This document shows positions 56,347-64,000 of a stretch of 64,000 bases of DNA, in pieces. The stretch covers positions 20,205-84,204 of the forward strand of contig CAZWOA010000002.1 in NCBI GenBank assembly GCA_964635545.1. Direction: 5' to 3'. Below the pieces are notes generated by a model. It was not told the DNA's origin. It made no database searches and saw nothing but the letters and a program-made list of their open reading frames with translations. The DNA comes from JAGPIS01 sp964635545. GTDB lineage: Bacteria > Bacteroidota > Bacteroidia > Bacteroidales > Marinilabiliaceae. Every line of letters starts with the position of its first letter. Within the stretch, counting starts at the first letter, position 1. The position numbers and the translations under genes are program-made.

Positions 56347-56362
56347 CATGTTATATAACATG
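56347..56362. promoter_or_regulatory. Perfect 16-bp palindrome upstream of araD
   Basis: CATGTTATATAACATG reads the same on both strands. It lies 5 bp before the probable AraR operator. No second copy was seen near the other AraR site, so it may belong to a different regulator, for example a CRP-like one. Confidence 0.4.
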
Positions 56363-56367
56363 AATTT

Positions 56368-56392
56368 AATAAGTATAAATTCAACACTTATT
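56368..56392 (+). promoter_or_regulatory. Probable AraR operator upstream of araD
   Basis: Arms AATAAGT and ACTTATT (extended AATAAGTAT / ACACTTATT) with a 7-bp spacer. It ends 2 bp before the -7-like TATCTTGC (56395-56402). The layout matches the GH51 promoter at 53149, with one base less in the spacer. Confidence 0.68.
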
Positions 56393-56448
56393 CATATCTT
56401 GCAAGTGTTTAAAATACGCTTAATAATCATTTTTCATAATAGGAGAGT

Positions 56449-57132
56449 ATGTTGGAGTCGTTGAAACAAACAGTGTTTGAAGCTAATCTGGATTTGGTGA
56501 AACACGGATTGGTTATTTTCACCTGGGGTAACGTAAGTGCTATCGATAGAAGTAGCAACTTAGTGGTAATCAAGCCTTCAGGTGTATCGTATAGTGAAAT
56601 GAAAGCCGATGATATGGTTGTTGTTGACCTTGATGGCAATATTGTGGAGGGAAAGTTAAAACCATCTTCCGACACAGCTACCCACCTGGTGTTATATAAG
56701 GCGTTTCCAAATATCGGCGGTATTGTTCACACCCACTCTACTTATGCCACATCTTGGGCTCAGGCAGGTTGCGGCATTCCCAACATCGGTACTACCCATT
56801 CCGACTATTTTAAGGATGCCATTCCATGCACCCGCATGATGACACCCGAGGAGGTGGAAGGAAAATATGAGCTTGAAACAGGTAATGTGATTGTTGAAAG
56901 ATTTAAAAACCTCAATGCCGATTATACTCCCGGAGTTCTTGTGAATAACCACGGACCATTCTCGTGGGGTAAAGATGCACATGATGCCGTTCACAACGCA
57001 GTAGTTATGGAGCAAGTTGCCAAAATGGCTTTCGTTGCTTTCAGTGTAAACCCACAATTGCAGATGAACGACGAGCTTGTGAAAAAACACTTTTTCAGAA
57101 AACACGGACCTAATGCTTATTATGGTCAGTAA
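56449..57132 (+). CDS. araD: L-ribulose-5-phosphate 4-epimerase
   Basis: A 227-residue class II aldolase-fold enzyme, close in length to E. coli AraD. Phosphate-binding GNVSAID at 27-33 and KPSGV at 42-46; zinc ligands His94 and His96 in VHTHSTYA and a third His in NNHGPFSWG near residue 168; GTTHSDYF and IPCTR motifs. Converts L-ribulose 5-phosphate to D-xylulose 5-phosphate, feeding the pentose phosphate pathway. First gene of araD-araA-araB-symporter, with its own operator. Confidence 0.95.
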   Translation: MLESLKQTVFEANLDLVKHGLVIFTWGNVSAIDRSSNLVVIKPSGVSYSEMKADDMVVVDLDGNIVEGKLKPSSDTATHLVLYKAFPNIGGIVHTHSTYATSWAQAGCGIPNIGTTHSDYFKDAIPCTRMMTPEEVEGKYELETGNVIVERFKNLNADYTPGVLVNNHGPFSWGKDAHDAVHNAVVMEQVAKMAFVAFSVNPQLQMNDELVKKHFFRKHGPNAYYGQ

Positions 57133-57158
57133 AATATTAACAATAAAAAAATAATGTC

Positions 57159-58661
57159 ATGAATTTTAAAGATTTGGAAATCTGGTTTGTAACTGGTGCT
57201 CAGTTATTGTATGGTGGTGACGCAGTTGTAGCAGTTGACGCTCACTCAACAGAGATGGTAAAAGGGTTGAATGATTCAGGCATTCTTCCTATAAAGGTTG
57301 TTTATAAAGGTACTGCAAACTCATCAAAAGAGGTTGCCGATATCATGCGTTCAGCCAATGGCGATACTAAATGTGCAGGTATCATTACCTGGATGCACAC
57401 TTTCTCGCCTGCTAAAATGTGGATTCATGGTCTTCTTGACTACAAGAAACCATTGCTTCACCTTCATACCCAATATAATAAAGAGATTCCATGGAGTGAA
57501 ATCGACATGGATTTTATGAACCTTAACCAGTCGGCTCACGGTGACCGCGAGTTTGGCCACATCACAAGCCGCCTTCGTAAACCTCGCAAGGTTATTGTAG
57601 GTTACTGGAAAGATAAAGATACCCAGTCGAAAATTGCTTCTTGGATGCGTGTTTGCGCCGGATGGGCCGATTCACAAGATATGTTGATCGTTCGTTTTGG
57701 TGATAACATGAATAATGTGGCTGTTACCGATGGTGATAAAGTAGAGGCTGAAATACGCTTCGGATACCACGTTGATAACGCGCCTATCGCTACCCTTGTG
57801 CCTTATGTTGAGGCTGTTACCGATGCTGAAGTTGATGCGTTGGTTGCCCAGTATGAGAAAATTTATGACTTTGCTGCCGATTGTAAAAAAGGCGCAGAGA
57901 AACATCAGTTCGTTCGCGATGCTGCCGCCCAGGAGATTGGTCTTCGCCGTTTCCTTGAAGCTAAAGGTGCTAAAGCATTTACCACCAGCTTTAACGAACT
58001 TGAAGGCATGAAACAGCTTATGGGCTTTGCCTCTCAGCGTCTTATGGCCGAAGGTTACGGTTTTGGTGCCGAAGGTGACTGGAAAACTGCTGCCCTTGTG
58101 CGCACAATGTGGGTAATGGGTCAAGGTCTTCCCGGCGGACAATCATTCCTTGAGGATTATACTCTTAACTTTGATGGTGCAAACAGCACAATCCTTCAAT
58201 CGCACATGCTTGAAATTAACCCCGATATTGCAGGTGGAAAACCACGCATAGAGGTTCACTTCCTAGGTATTGGTGATGCAAGCACTTGCGCCCGCCTTGT
58301 ATTCCAGGGTCATAAAGGAAATGGTGTTGCTGCCACAATAGTGGATATGGGTAACAGATTCAGAATGATCGTTAACGAGGTGGAAGTGACTGAACCTAAG
58401 GCTCTTCCTAAACTTCCTGTGGCTTGCGCATTGTGGAAACCAATGCCTAACCTTGAAGTAGGTGCCGGTGCATGGATTCTTGCAGGTGGAACTCACCACT
58501 CAAGCTTCTCATACTCAATTACTACCGAGATGCTTGAAGACTTTGCCGAGATTGCCGACATCGAACTGTTGATCATCGACAAAGACACTACTATCCGTCA
58601 GTTCCGTCAGGATCTGCGTAACAATGAGGTGTACTACATGCTCAATAAAGCGTTAAGATAA
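57159..58661 (+). CDS. araA: L-arabinose isomerase
   Basis: A 500-residue protein, the same length as E. coli AraA. Mn-binding residues fall at the expected places: Glu305 in GAEGDWK, Glu332 in FLEDYTL, His349 in SHMLEI and His447 in GGTHHSSFS. Other family motifs: WFVTGAQLLYG at the start and CAGIITWMHTFSPAKMWI. Isomerises L-arabinose to L-ribulose in the cytoplasm. It follows araD by 26 bp. Confidence 0.97.
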   Translation: MNFKDLEIWFVTGAQLLYGGDAVVAVDAHSTEMVKGLNDSGILPIKVVYKGTANSSKEVADIMRSANGDTKCAGIITWMHTFSPAKMWIHGLLDYKKPLLHLHTQYNKEIPWSEIDMDFMNLNQSAHGDREFGHITSRLRKPRKVIVGYWKDKDTQSKIASWMRVCAGWADSQDMLIVRFGDNMNNVAVTDGDKVEAEIRFGYHVDNAPIATLVPYVEAVTDAEVDALVAQYEKIYDFAADCKKGAEKHQFVRDAAAQEIGLRRFLEAKGAKAFTTSFNELEGMKQLMGFASQRLMAEGYGFGAEGDWKTAALVRTMWVMGQGLPGGQSFLEDYTLNFDGANSTILQSHMLEINPDIAGGKPRIEVHFLGIGDASTCARLVFQGHKGNGVAATIVDMGNRFRMIVNEVEVTEPKALPKLPVACALWKPMPNLEVGAGAWILAGGTHHSSFSYSITTEMLEDFAEIADIELLIIDKDTTIRQFRQDLRNNEVYYMLNKALR

Positions 58662-58681
58662 TTCAATTTGTAAAACAATCT

Positions 58682-58770
58682 AAAGAGGCTGTCCCCGAAA
58701 AGAATTCATGTATTTAACTGCTTGCCACGGTGAGCAACTAAACAACAGACCTTTTAGGGCCAGCCTTTTT
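58682..58770 (+). terminator. Hairpin in the araA-araB gap
   Basis: AGGCTG near 58686 pairs with CAGCCT near 58762, followed by TTTT. The loop is long, so it may be an attenuator or mRNA-processing element rather than a full stop, since araB must still be expressed. Confidence 0.4.
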
Positions 58771-58786
58771 ACTGAATATTTAAGTG

Positions 58787-60457
58787 ATGGAAAAATATGT
58801 AATAGGGTTGGATTATGGCTCCGATTCGTGCAGGGCTTTGATTGTTGATGCTATCAGCGGAAAAGAGATAGCTTCATCTGTGAAGTATTATAAGCGATGG
58901 AAAGAGGGTAAGTATTGCGATCCGGCTGCAAACCAGTATCGTCAACACCCGCTAGATTATATTGAGGCACTTGAGGAGTCGGTGAAAGAGGCTTTGTCTA
59001 AATCACCTGCAAGTGTTGCTGCCAATGTGGTTGGTATGTCGTTCGACACCACCGGTTCTACGCCTGCCCTTATTGATGCCGATGGCCAGGTGCTTGCTTT
59101 GCGTCCCGAGTTTGCCGAAAACCCCAACGCAATGTTTGTGCTTTGGAAAGACCATACCGCCATTGATGAGGCTGCCCTTATCAATGATTTGGCCCGCAAA
59201 AGTAAAGTTGACTACACCGATTTCGAAGGTGGAATATACTCCAGCGAGTGGGTATGGGCTAAAATGGCTCATGTGTTGAATGTTGATAAGTCGGTGCGTA
59301 AAGATGCCTATAGCTGGATTGAGCATTGCGACTGGATGCCTGCACTTATTACAGGAACTACAAAACCTAAAGATATTGTTAGAGGTCGCTGCTCGGCAGG
59401 GCATAAAGCGATGTGGCACGAGAACTGGGGCGGCCTTCCTCCCGAAGAGTTCCTTGTATCCATCAGTCCTGAATTGAAAGGCTACAGAGACCGTCTATTC
59501 TGCGATACTTTTACCAGCGATGTAAAAGTTGGTAACCTTACTCCCGAGTGGGCTCAGCGTCTTGGACTAACCACCAATGTAGCTGTTGGCGTAGGTGCTT
59601 TCGACTGTCACATGGGTGCCGTGGGTGCCGAGGTGGGTCCGAAAGCTTTTGTGCGCGTTATCGGTACTTCTACATGCGATATTATGGTGGCTCCCTACGA
59701 AGATATGCAGGATAAACTTATCCCCGGCATATGCGGTCAGGTTGACGGATCGGTAATCCCCGGAATGATAGGCCTTGAGGCTGGTCAGTCGGGCTTTGGC
59801 GACATATACGCATGGTTTAAATCGGTGCTTGCATGGCCATTGGAAGCAGTTCTTAAAAACTCTTCATTGGTTGATAGTGCCACTAAAGATAAACTTATCG
59901 AGGAGACTCTTGATAAGATGATTCCACTTCTTTCCGAAGAAGCAGCCAAGATTCCAATCTCCGAGAGTGGTGCATTGGCCATCGACTGGATGAATGGTCG
60001 CCGCACTCCCGATGCCAGCCAGCTTGTAAAAGGAACTATCACAGGTCTTAACCTGGGATCATCGGCTGCCGTTATCTTCAAATCTCTTGTTGAAGCAACT
60101 GCCTTTGGTTCTAAAGCAATTGTAGATCGTTTCCTTGAGAACGGCGTTGAGATAGAGAGTGTTATCGGTATAGGAGGAATATCTCTCAAATCGCCATTGG
60201 TTATGCAGACGCTTGCCGATGTTCTTGCAATGCCTATCAAAGTTGCCAAGGCCGATCAGGCTTGCGCCCTTGGTGCTGCCATGTTTGCATCAATAGTTGC
60301 CGGTGTGCATAAGGATGTTAAATCGGCTCAGAAAGCTATGGGACAAGGTTTCATACACGAATATCATCCTGATATGGAACGTCATGCACTATACATGAAG
60401 ATATACGAAAAATATCAGAAATTAGGTGCCTTTACTGAACGAGAATTATTCTCTTAA
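58787..60457 (+). CDS. araB: Ribulokinase
   Basis: The ATG at 58787 is preferred over the preceding in-frame GTG; 556 residues. FGGY-family kinase: N-terminal phosphate-binding loop VIGLDYGSDSCRALIV, GMSFDTTGSTPALID, HKAMWHENWGGLP, GAFDCHMGAVG and the C-terminal ATP-binding IGIGGISLKSPLVMQTLADVL. The layout matches AraB rather than xylulokinase: length, SDSCRAL and DYGSDS at the start. Phosphorylates L-ribulose at O5. Located between araA and the symporter gene. Confidence 0.95.
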   Translation: MEKYVIGLDYGSDSCRALIVDAISGKEIASSVKYYKRWKEGKYCDPAANQYRQHPLDYIEALEESVKEALSKSPASVAANVVGMSFDTTGSTPALIDADGQVLALRPEFAENPNAMFVLWKDHTAIDEAALINDLARKSKVDYTDFEGGIYSSEWVWAKMAHVLNVDKSVRKDAYSWIEHCDWMPALITGTTKPKDIVRGRCSAGHKAMWHENWGGLPPEEFLVSISPELKGYRDRLFCDTFTSDVKVGNLTPEWAQRLGLTTNVAVGVGAFDCHMGAVGAEVGPKAFVRVIGTSTCDIMVAPYEDMQDKLIPGICGQVDGSVIPGMIGLEAGQSGFGDIYAWFKSVLAWPLEAVLKNSSLVDSATKDKLIEETLDKMIPLLSEEAAKIPISESGALAIDWMNGRRTPDASQLVKGTITGLNLGSSAAVIFKSLVEATAFGSKAIVDRFLENGVEIESVIGIGGISLKSPLVMQTLADVLAMPIKVAKADQACALGAAMFASIVAGVHKDVKSAQKAMGQGFIHEYHPDMERHALYMKIYEKYQKLGAFTERELFS

Positions 60458-60474
60458 ACACATATATATTTGTT

Positions 60475-62239
60475 ATGAATTGGAATTCGCATGAATTTAT
60501 CTGGCTCGACTGGGTTATTATTGTTGTGGGAATAGCTGCGGTTACTTGGGCCGTATGGCGTTCCGTACAAAAGGATAAGCGCAACCAGGACGGAGTGAAC
60601 AGTGAGGATTACCTTTTTGGTAAAGGTGAGCCTTGGTACATTATCGGAGCAGCTATTTTTGCTGCCAATATTGGGTCGGAACACTTGGTGGGTCTGGCCG
60701 GTACAGGAGCTAAAGCCGGTGTGGGAATGGCACACTGGGAGATGCAGGGTTGGATGATCCTTATTTTGGGATGGCTGTTCGTACCCTTCTATCAACTGAT
60801 GAACAATAAGTTGGGTAAAATTATCACTATGCCCGACTTCTTGAAGTATCGTTATACTCCGCGTACCGGAACATGGCTGTCTATCATTACTCTTATTGCT
60901 TATGTGCTTACTAAAGTGAGTGTTACAGCCTTTACGGGTGGTATCTTTATGGAGAGTCTTCTTGGCATTCCTTTTTGGTATGGCGCTATAGGTCTTATCG
61001 TGCTCACAGGTATCTTCACCGTGCTTGGCGGTATGAAGGGTGTGATGACTCTATCTGCCATCCAGACTCCTATCCTTATTATTGGCTCGTTCAGCGTTCT
61101 TTTCCTTGGCTTGTCGGCACTTGGTGGTGGCAGCATTNNNNNNNNNNNNNNNNNNNNNNNNNNNNNNNNNNNNNNNNNNNNNNNNNNNNNNNNNNNNNNN
61201 NNNNNNNNNNNNNNNNNNNNNNNNNNNNNNNNNNNNNATGTTCCACTTCAATACCGGCGACCCGCTTTACGATGATTATCCAGGTTTCTGGGTGTTCATT
61301 GGTGCTTCGATAATTGGTTTCTGGTACTGGTGTACCGACCAGCATATCGTACAGCGTGTGCTTGGACAAAGCAAGGGCGAAGATAATGCAGTTGTTATGA
61401 AACGTGCCCGCCGCGGTACTATCGCAGCAGGTTACTTCAAACTTCTGCCTGTATTTATGTTCCTTATTCCTGGTATGGTGGCTGCAGCTCTTGCAGCACG
61501 TCCCGACAGTGGTTTTGCACTTACCGATCCTGATACCGCATTCGGCTCAATGGTTAAATTCGTTCTGCCTGCAGGTGTTAAAGGTATCGTTACCATCGGA
61601 TTTATCTCTGCGCTTGTAGCTTCTTTGGCTGCATTCTTCAACTCATGTGCCACCCTGTTCACCGAGGATTTCTATAAGCCCAAATATGTTGGTAAAAGCG
61701 AGTCAACCTACGTTATGGTAGGCCGCGTGGCAACTGTTGTGGTTGTTGTGCTTGGTATCGTGTGGATTCCTATTATGATGAGCCTTGGTAGTCTTTACGA
61801 CTATCTGCAAGGTATTCAGTCGCTGCTTGCACCATCAATGGTTGCAGTGTTTGCACTTGGTATCTTCTCCAAACGTATCACACCTAAAGCAGGTGAGTTT
61901 GGTATGATTGGTGGTTTCATTATCGGTATGGTACGTCTGCTAACCAATATCTTCACCAACTCGGGTAAAGATATAATGACCGGATGGTACTGGGAGAGCA
62001 CAGCATGGTTCTGGCAAACTAACTGGCTGATATTTGAAGTGTGGTTGCTTGCATTCATCATTGCAATGATGGTTGTGGTGTCGTTCTTCACCAAAAAGCC
62101 TACCGAGAAACAGGTTGGTTTTATCACCTTCACAGGCGATTACAAAAAACAGATTCGCGAGAGCTGGAATGTTTGGGATATAATCACTTCAGCAGGTGTT
62201 GTGGTTGGTTGTGCTCTGTTCTATTTCTATTTCTGGTGA
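60475..62239 (+). CDS. Sodium/sugar symporter of the SSS (SGLT) family, probable arabinose importer (interrupted by a scaffold gap)
   Basis: 221 residues precede and 333 follow a 100-N gap (61138-61237). Features: multiple hydrophobic helices, YLFGKGEPWYIIGAAIFAAN and GSEHLVGLAGTGAK near the N-terminus (sodium and sugar site helix), FWYWCTDQHIVQRVLGQ after the gap, and a long C-terminal series of helices ending VVVGCALFYFYFW. Both flanks end on codon boundaries, but 100 is not a multiple of three, so the N run is not the true length; comparison with relatives suggests roughly 20-35 residues are missing. It starts 17 bp after araB; L-arabinose is the likely substrate. Confidence 0.9.
61138..61237. 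other. Assembly gap (100 N) inside the symporter gene
   Basis: Placeholder with no flanking duplication; the true length must be a multiple of three if the gene is intact. Confidence 0.95.
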
Positions 62240-62276
62240 TGATTTGATGTAAATCAAAATCAAATGTAATTAAAAT

Positions 62277-62315
62277 AATGCTGTCCGGGAATTGACTTTC
62301 CCAGGATAGCATTTC
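62277..62315 (+). terminator. Terminator-like hairpin between symporter and epimerase genes
   Basis: AATGCTGTCC at 62277-62286 pairs with GGATAGCATT at 62304-62313 (one G-T pair), with GGGA/TCCC nested in the loop. Only three T-rich bases follow, so it may be partial. Confidence 0.55.
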
Positions 62316-62330
62316 TAAATCAAATCTATA

Positions 62331-63476
62331 ATGAAACATTACTTATTCCTTGCAGTGGTTTTTGCACTATTCTCGTGCGTACCCCAAAAAAGTAAATCCG
62401 ATCTTCCCGATGGTGTTACCCTAATGCCCGACTCGGCTTTCACCACAGTCCTTGATGGCAAAAATATCAATCTCTATACCCTTAAATCGGGCAACGGCAT
62501 CATTATGCAGGTTTCCAATTTGGGCGGTCGTATCATCTCATTGTGGACTCCCGACAAGAATGGTGCTTATCAGGATATAGTTTTTGGTCATGATAATATC
62601 GATAAATATATCAACTTTGAAGGCGAACGCTGCTTAGGACCTGTTGTTGGTCGTTATGCCAACCGCATTGCCAAAGGTCAGTTCGCTATCGATGGCGTAA
62701 CATACCAGCTTCCGCTTAACAATAACGGACAAACTCTTCATGGAGGTTTCAATGGTTTCGATATGAAGGTGTGGAATGTTGATGAGGTTACTGCCAACTC
62801 AATCACACTATCATATCTATCGCCCGATGGTGATGAAGGATTCCCCGGAAACCTCAATACCACAATGGTTTACACTCTTACTCCCGATAATGAGTTGAAA
62901 ATAACCTATCAATCGGAAACCGATAAGACTACACATGTAAACCTTTCGCACCACTCATTTTTCAACCTTAAAGGTGCAGGAAATGGTACTATTACCGATC
63001 ATATCCTAATGATCAATGCAAGTAGTTATACTCCTGTTGACAGTGTTCTTATTCCATGCAGTGGCATTGTTACTGTTGAAGGTAGTCCTTTCGATTTCAG
63101 AACTCCAACTGCTATTGGTGATAGGATTAATGATGATAATGAGCAGCTTGTAAATGGCAAAGGATACGACCATAACTGGGTTGTTGACCGAGCTACTGAT
63201 GCAGATGTTGAGTTGATTGCCAGCGTGTATGAGCCTGTTAGCGGCCGTTTTATGGAGGTTCTTTCCGATCAGCCGGGCATTCAGTTCTATAGCGGTAACT
63301 TCCTCGATGGTATGGTTGTAGGCAAATATGGTAAAGCCCATAATTTTAGGGAAGCAATAGCTCTTGAGACTCAGAAATATCCTGATACCCCTAATCAGCC
63401 TGAATTCCCGTCAACGCTGCTTAAACCGGGCGAGGTTTATACCCAAACATGTATCTATAAATTCTCTGTTAAATAA
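62331..63476 (+). CDS. Aldose 1-epimerase (mutarotase) lipoprotein
   Basis: A 381-residue GalM-family protein with a lipoprotein signal (FALFSCVPQKS), so it sits in the periplasm. GalM motifs: LGGRIISLWTPDKNG, GRYANRIAKGQF, TLHGGFNGFD, THVNLSHHSFFNL (with the catalytic His) and the C-terminal ALETQKYPD containing the catalytic Glu. It equilibrates alpha and beta forms of the sugar released by the retaining and inverting hydrolases before transport. Last gene of the arabinose cluster. Confidence 0.93.
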   Translation: MKHYLFLAVVFALFSCVPQKSKSDLPDGVTLMPDSAFTTVLDGKNINLYTLKSGNGIIMQVSNLGGRIISLWTPDKNGAYQDIVFGHDNIDKYINFEGERCLGPVVGRYANRIAKGQFAIDGVTYQLPLNNNGQTLHGGFNGFDMKVWNVDEVTANSITLSYLSPDGDEGFPGNLNTTMVYTLTPDNELKITYQSETDKTTHVNLSHHSFFNLKGAGNGTITDHILMINASSYTPVDSVLIPCSGIVTVEGSPFDFRTPTAIGDRINDDNEQLVNGKGYDHNWVVDRATDADVELIASVYEPVSGRFMEVLSDQPGIQFYSGNFLDGMVVGKYGKAHNFREAIALETQKYPDTPNQPEFPSTLLKPGEVYTQTCIYKFSVK

Positions 63477-63529
63477 TTTATACACAGAATCGTAGTTTTT
63501 TTTCTATATTTTGTATTTATGTGTGAGAT

Positions 63530-63556
63530 GGGGGTGGTTAATAGCTGCCCCTTTTT
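63530..63556 (+). terminator. Terminator after the epimerase gene
   Basis: GGGG near 63530-63534 pairs with CCCC at 63548-63551, followed by TTTTT. The remaining sequence to 63718 has no recognisable gene. Confidence 0.6.
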
Positions 63557-63718
63557 CGTTTAAAAGTGGGAGGTATACTTAAGGTATATGACAATCAATG
63601 ACATGTAGTAAACTAATTAGTGGTTAGTTTGCGTATTATCAGGTCAGGTATGTCTGGCAGACTCACATTATTTATGTCAATTTCAAAATCTGCACGTTTA
63701 TATGAATCCTTAAAATAG

Positions 63719-64000
63719 TTAAGCTCTTTCAAAATACAATTCGGGCAAGATAATCTTTATTTCCTGTTCCGTTTCTTCTTTTTTCCAATAAACGATAAAA
63801 TTCACTTTAGCACTTTTCAAATTATAGTTTTTTGCTTTCATGCCAGCAATTTGTCCAACGAACTGCTTTGAGAATTTCAGAACGGATTTTCCTTTGTCGT
63901 CCAAACATTCATCGTCGTTTACTGTCAGGCTGTCTCCACTTTTGAGTTGAGAAATCAAAAACTGCCTGCCGATGAAATAGTCGAGCCAAACGTCTTTTAA
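63719..64000 (-). CDS. C-terminal part of an unidentified gene (runs off window edge)
   Basis: On the minus strand the frame is open from the window edge to a stop at 63719-63721, 93 residues. The first visible residues are LKDVWLDYFIGRQF, before ISQLKSGDSLTVND, so the true start is outside the window. The sequence contains VLKFSKQFV, SAKVNFIVYWKKEE and KIILPELYFER and ends in a hydrophilic tail. I do not recognise the family with confidence. The piece could be the end of a nucleic-acid enzyme such as a helicase, but that is only an impression. Confidence 0.6.
   Translation of the reverse strand, partial: LKDVWLDYFIGRQFLISQLKSGDSLTVNDDECLDDKGKSVLKFSKQFVGQIAGMKAKNYNLKSAKVNFIVYWKKEETEQEIKIILPELYFERA

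Noticed and set aside
1..64000. CRISPR arrays, tRNA or rRNA genes
   Set aside because: No regularly spaced repeats, cloverleaf or rRNA sequence was seen in the intergenic regions read.

Overview
The window is a piece of a Bacteroidales genome: SusC/SusD pairs, hybrid two-component regulators, -7 boxes of the Bacteroidetes form TAnnTTTG, lipoproteins with Asp/Glu-rich surface-export signals, and a secreted peptidase ending in a type IX secretion sorting domain. The type IX cargo suggests a family outside the genus Bacteroides, and HydF implies an anaerobe. Three 100-N runs mark scaffold joins, as in a draft or metagenome assembly. I see no tRNA, rRNA or CRISPR array.

Layout. 1-5760: an acyl-CoA ligase/ACP/acyltransferase fusion (cut by the window edge), the hydrogenase maturase HydF, a TPR protein with a dead trypsin-like domain, and a metallo-beta-lactamase-fold hydrolase. 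5930-10700: an M6 metallopeptidase and a GH28 pectin hydrolase. 10890-31600: polysaccharide utilization locus 1 (PUL1), with a divergent hybrid regulator, a surface glycan-binding lipoprotein, SusC, SusD, GH30 endo-beta-1,6-galactanase, GH2, GH97, GH27 and a two-domain GH51. Together these fit type II arabinogalactan or pectic galactan side chains. 31600-35020: an AT-rich insert with a broken and an intact fic gene, an OhrR-type regulator with a nitroreductase, and a MITE-like palindromic element. 35020-55210: PUL2, with a second hybrid regulator, GH43, GH51, a GH43 endo-arabinanase, a glycan-binding lipoprotein, SusC, SusD, a surface GH43 endo-arabinanase and another GH51, which fits pectic arabinan. 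55570-63480: the L-arabinose catabolic genes araR (Nudix type), araD, araA, araB, a sodium/solute symporter and an aldose 1-epimerase. The window closes in the 3' end of an unidentified minus-strand gene.

Model: surface endo-enzymes (GH30 and GH43 lipoproteins with acidic residues after the lipid Cys) cut the polymer. SGBP and SusCD import the oligosaccharides, periplasmic exo-enzymes release galactose and L-arabinose, the symporter takes up arabinose, and AraABD convert it to D-xylulose 5-phosphate. The regulatory layer is legible: a 17-bp identical block plus a 21-bp direct repeat, both placed exactly 29 bp before the -7 box, precede both PUL2 operons. A different 22-bp tandem repeat lies before PUL1. 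AATAAGT/ACTTATT palindromes abut the promoters of the last GH51 and of araD, as expected for AraR operators.
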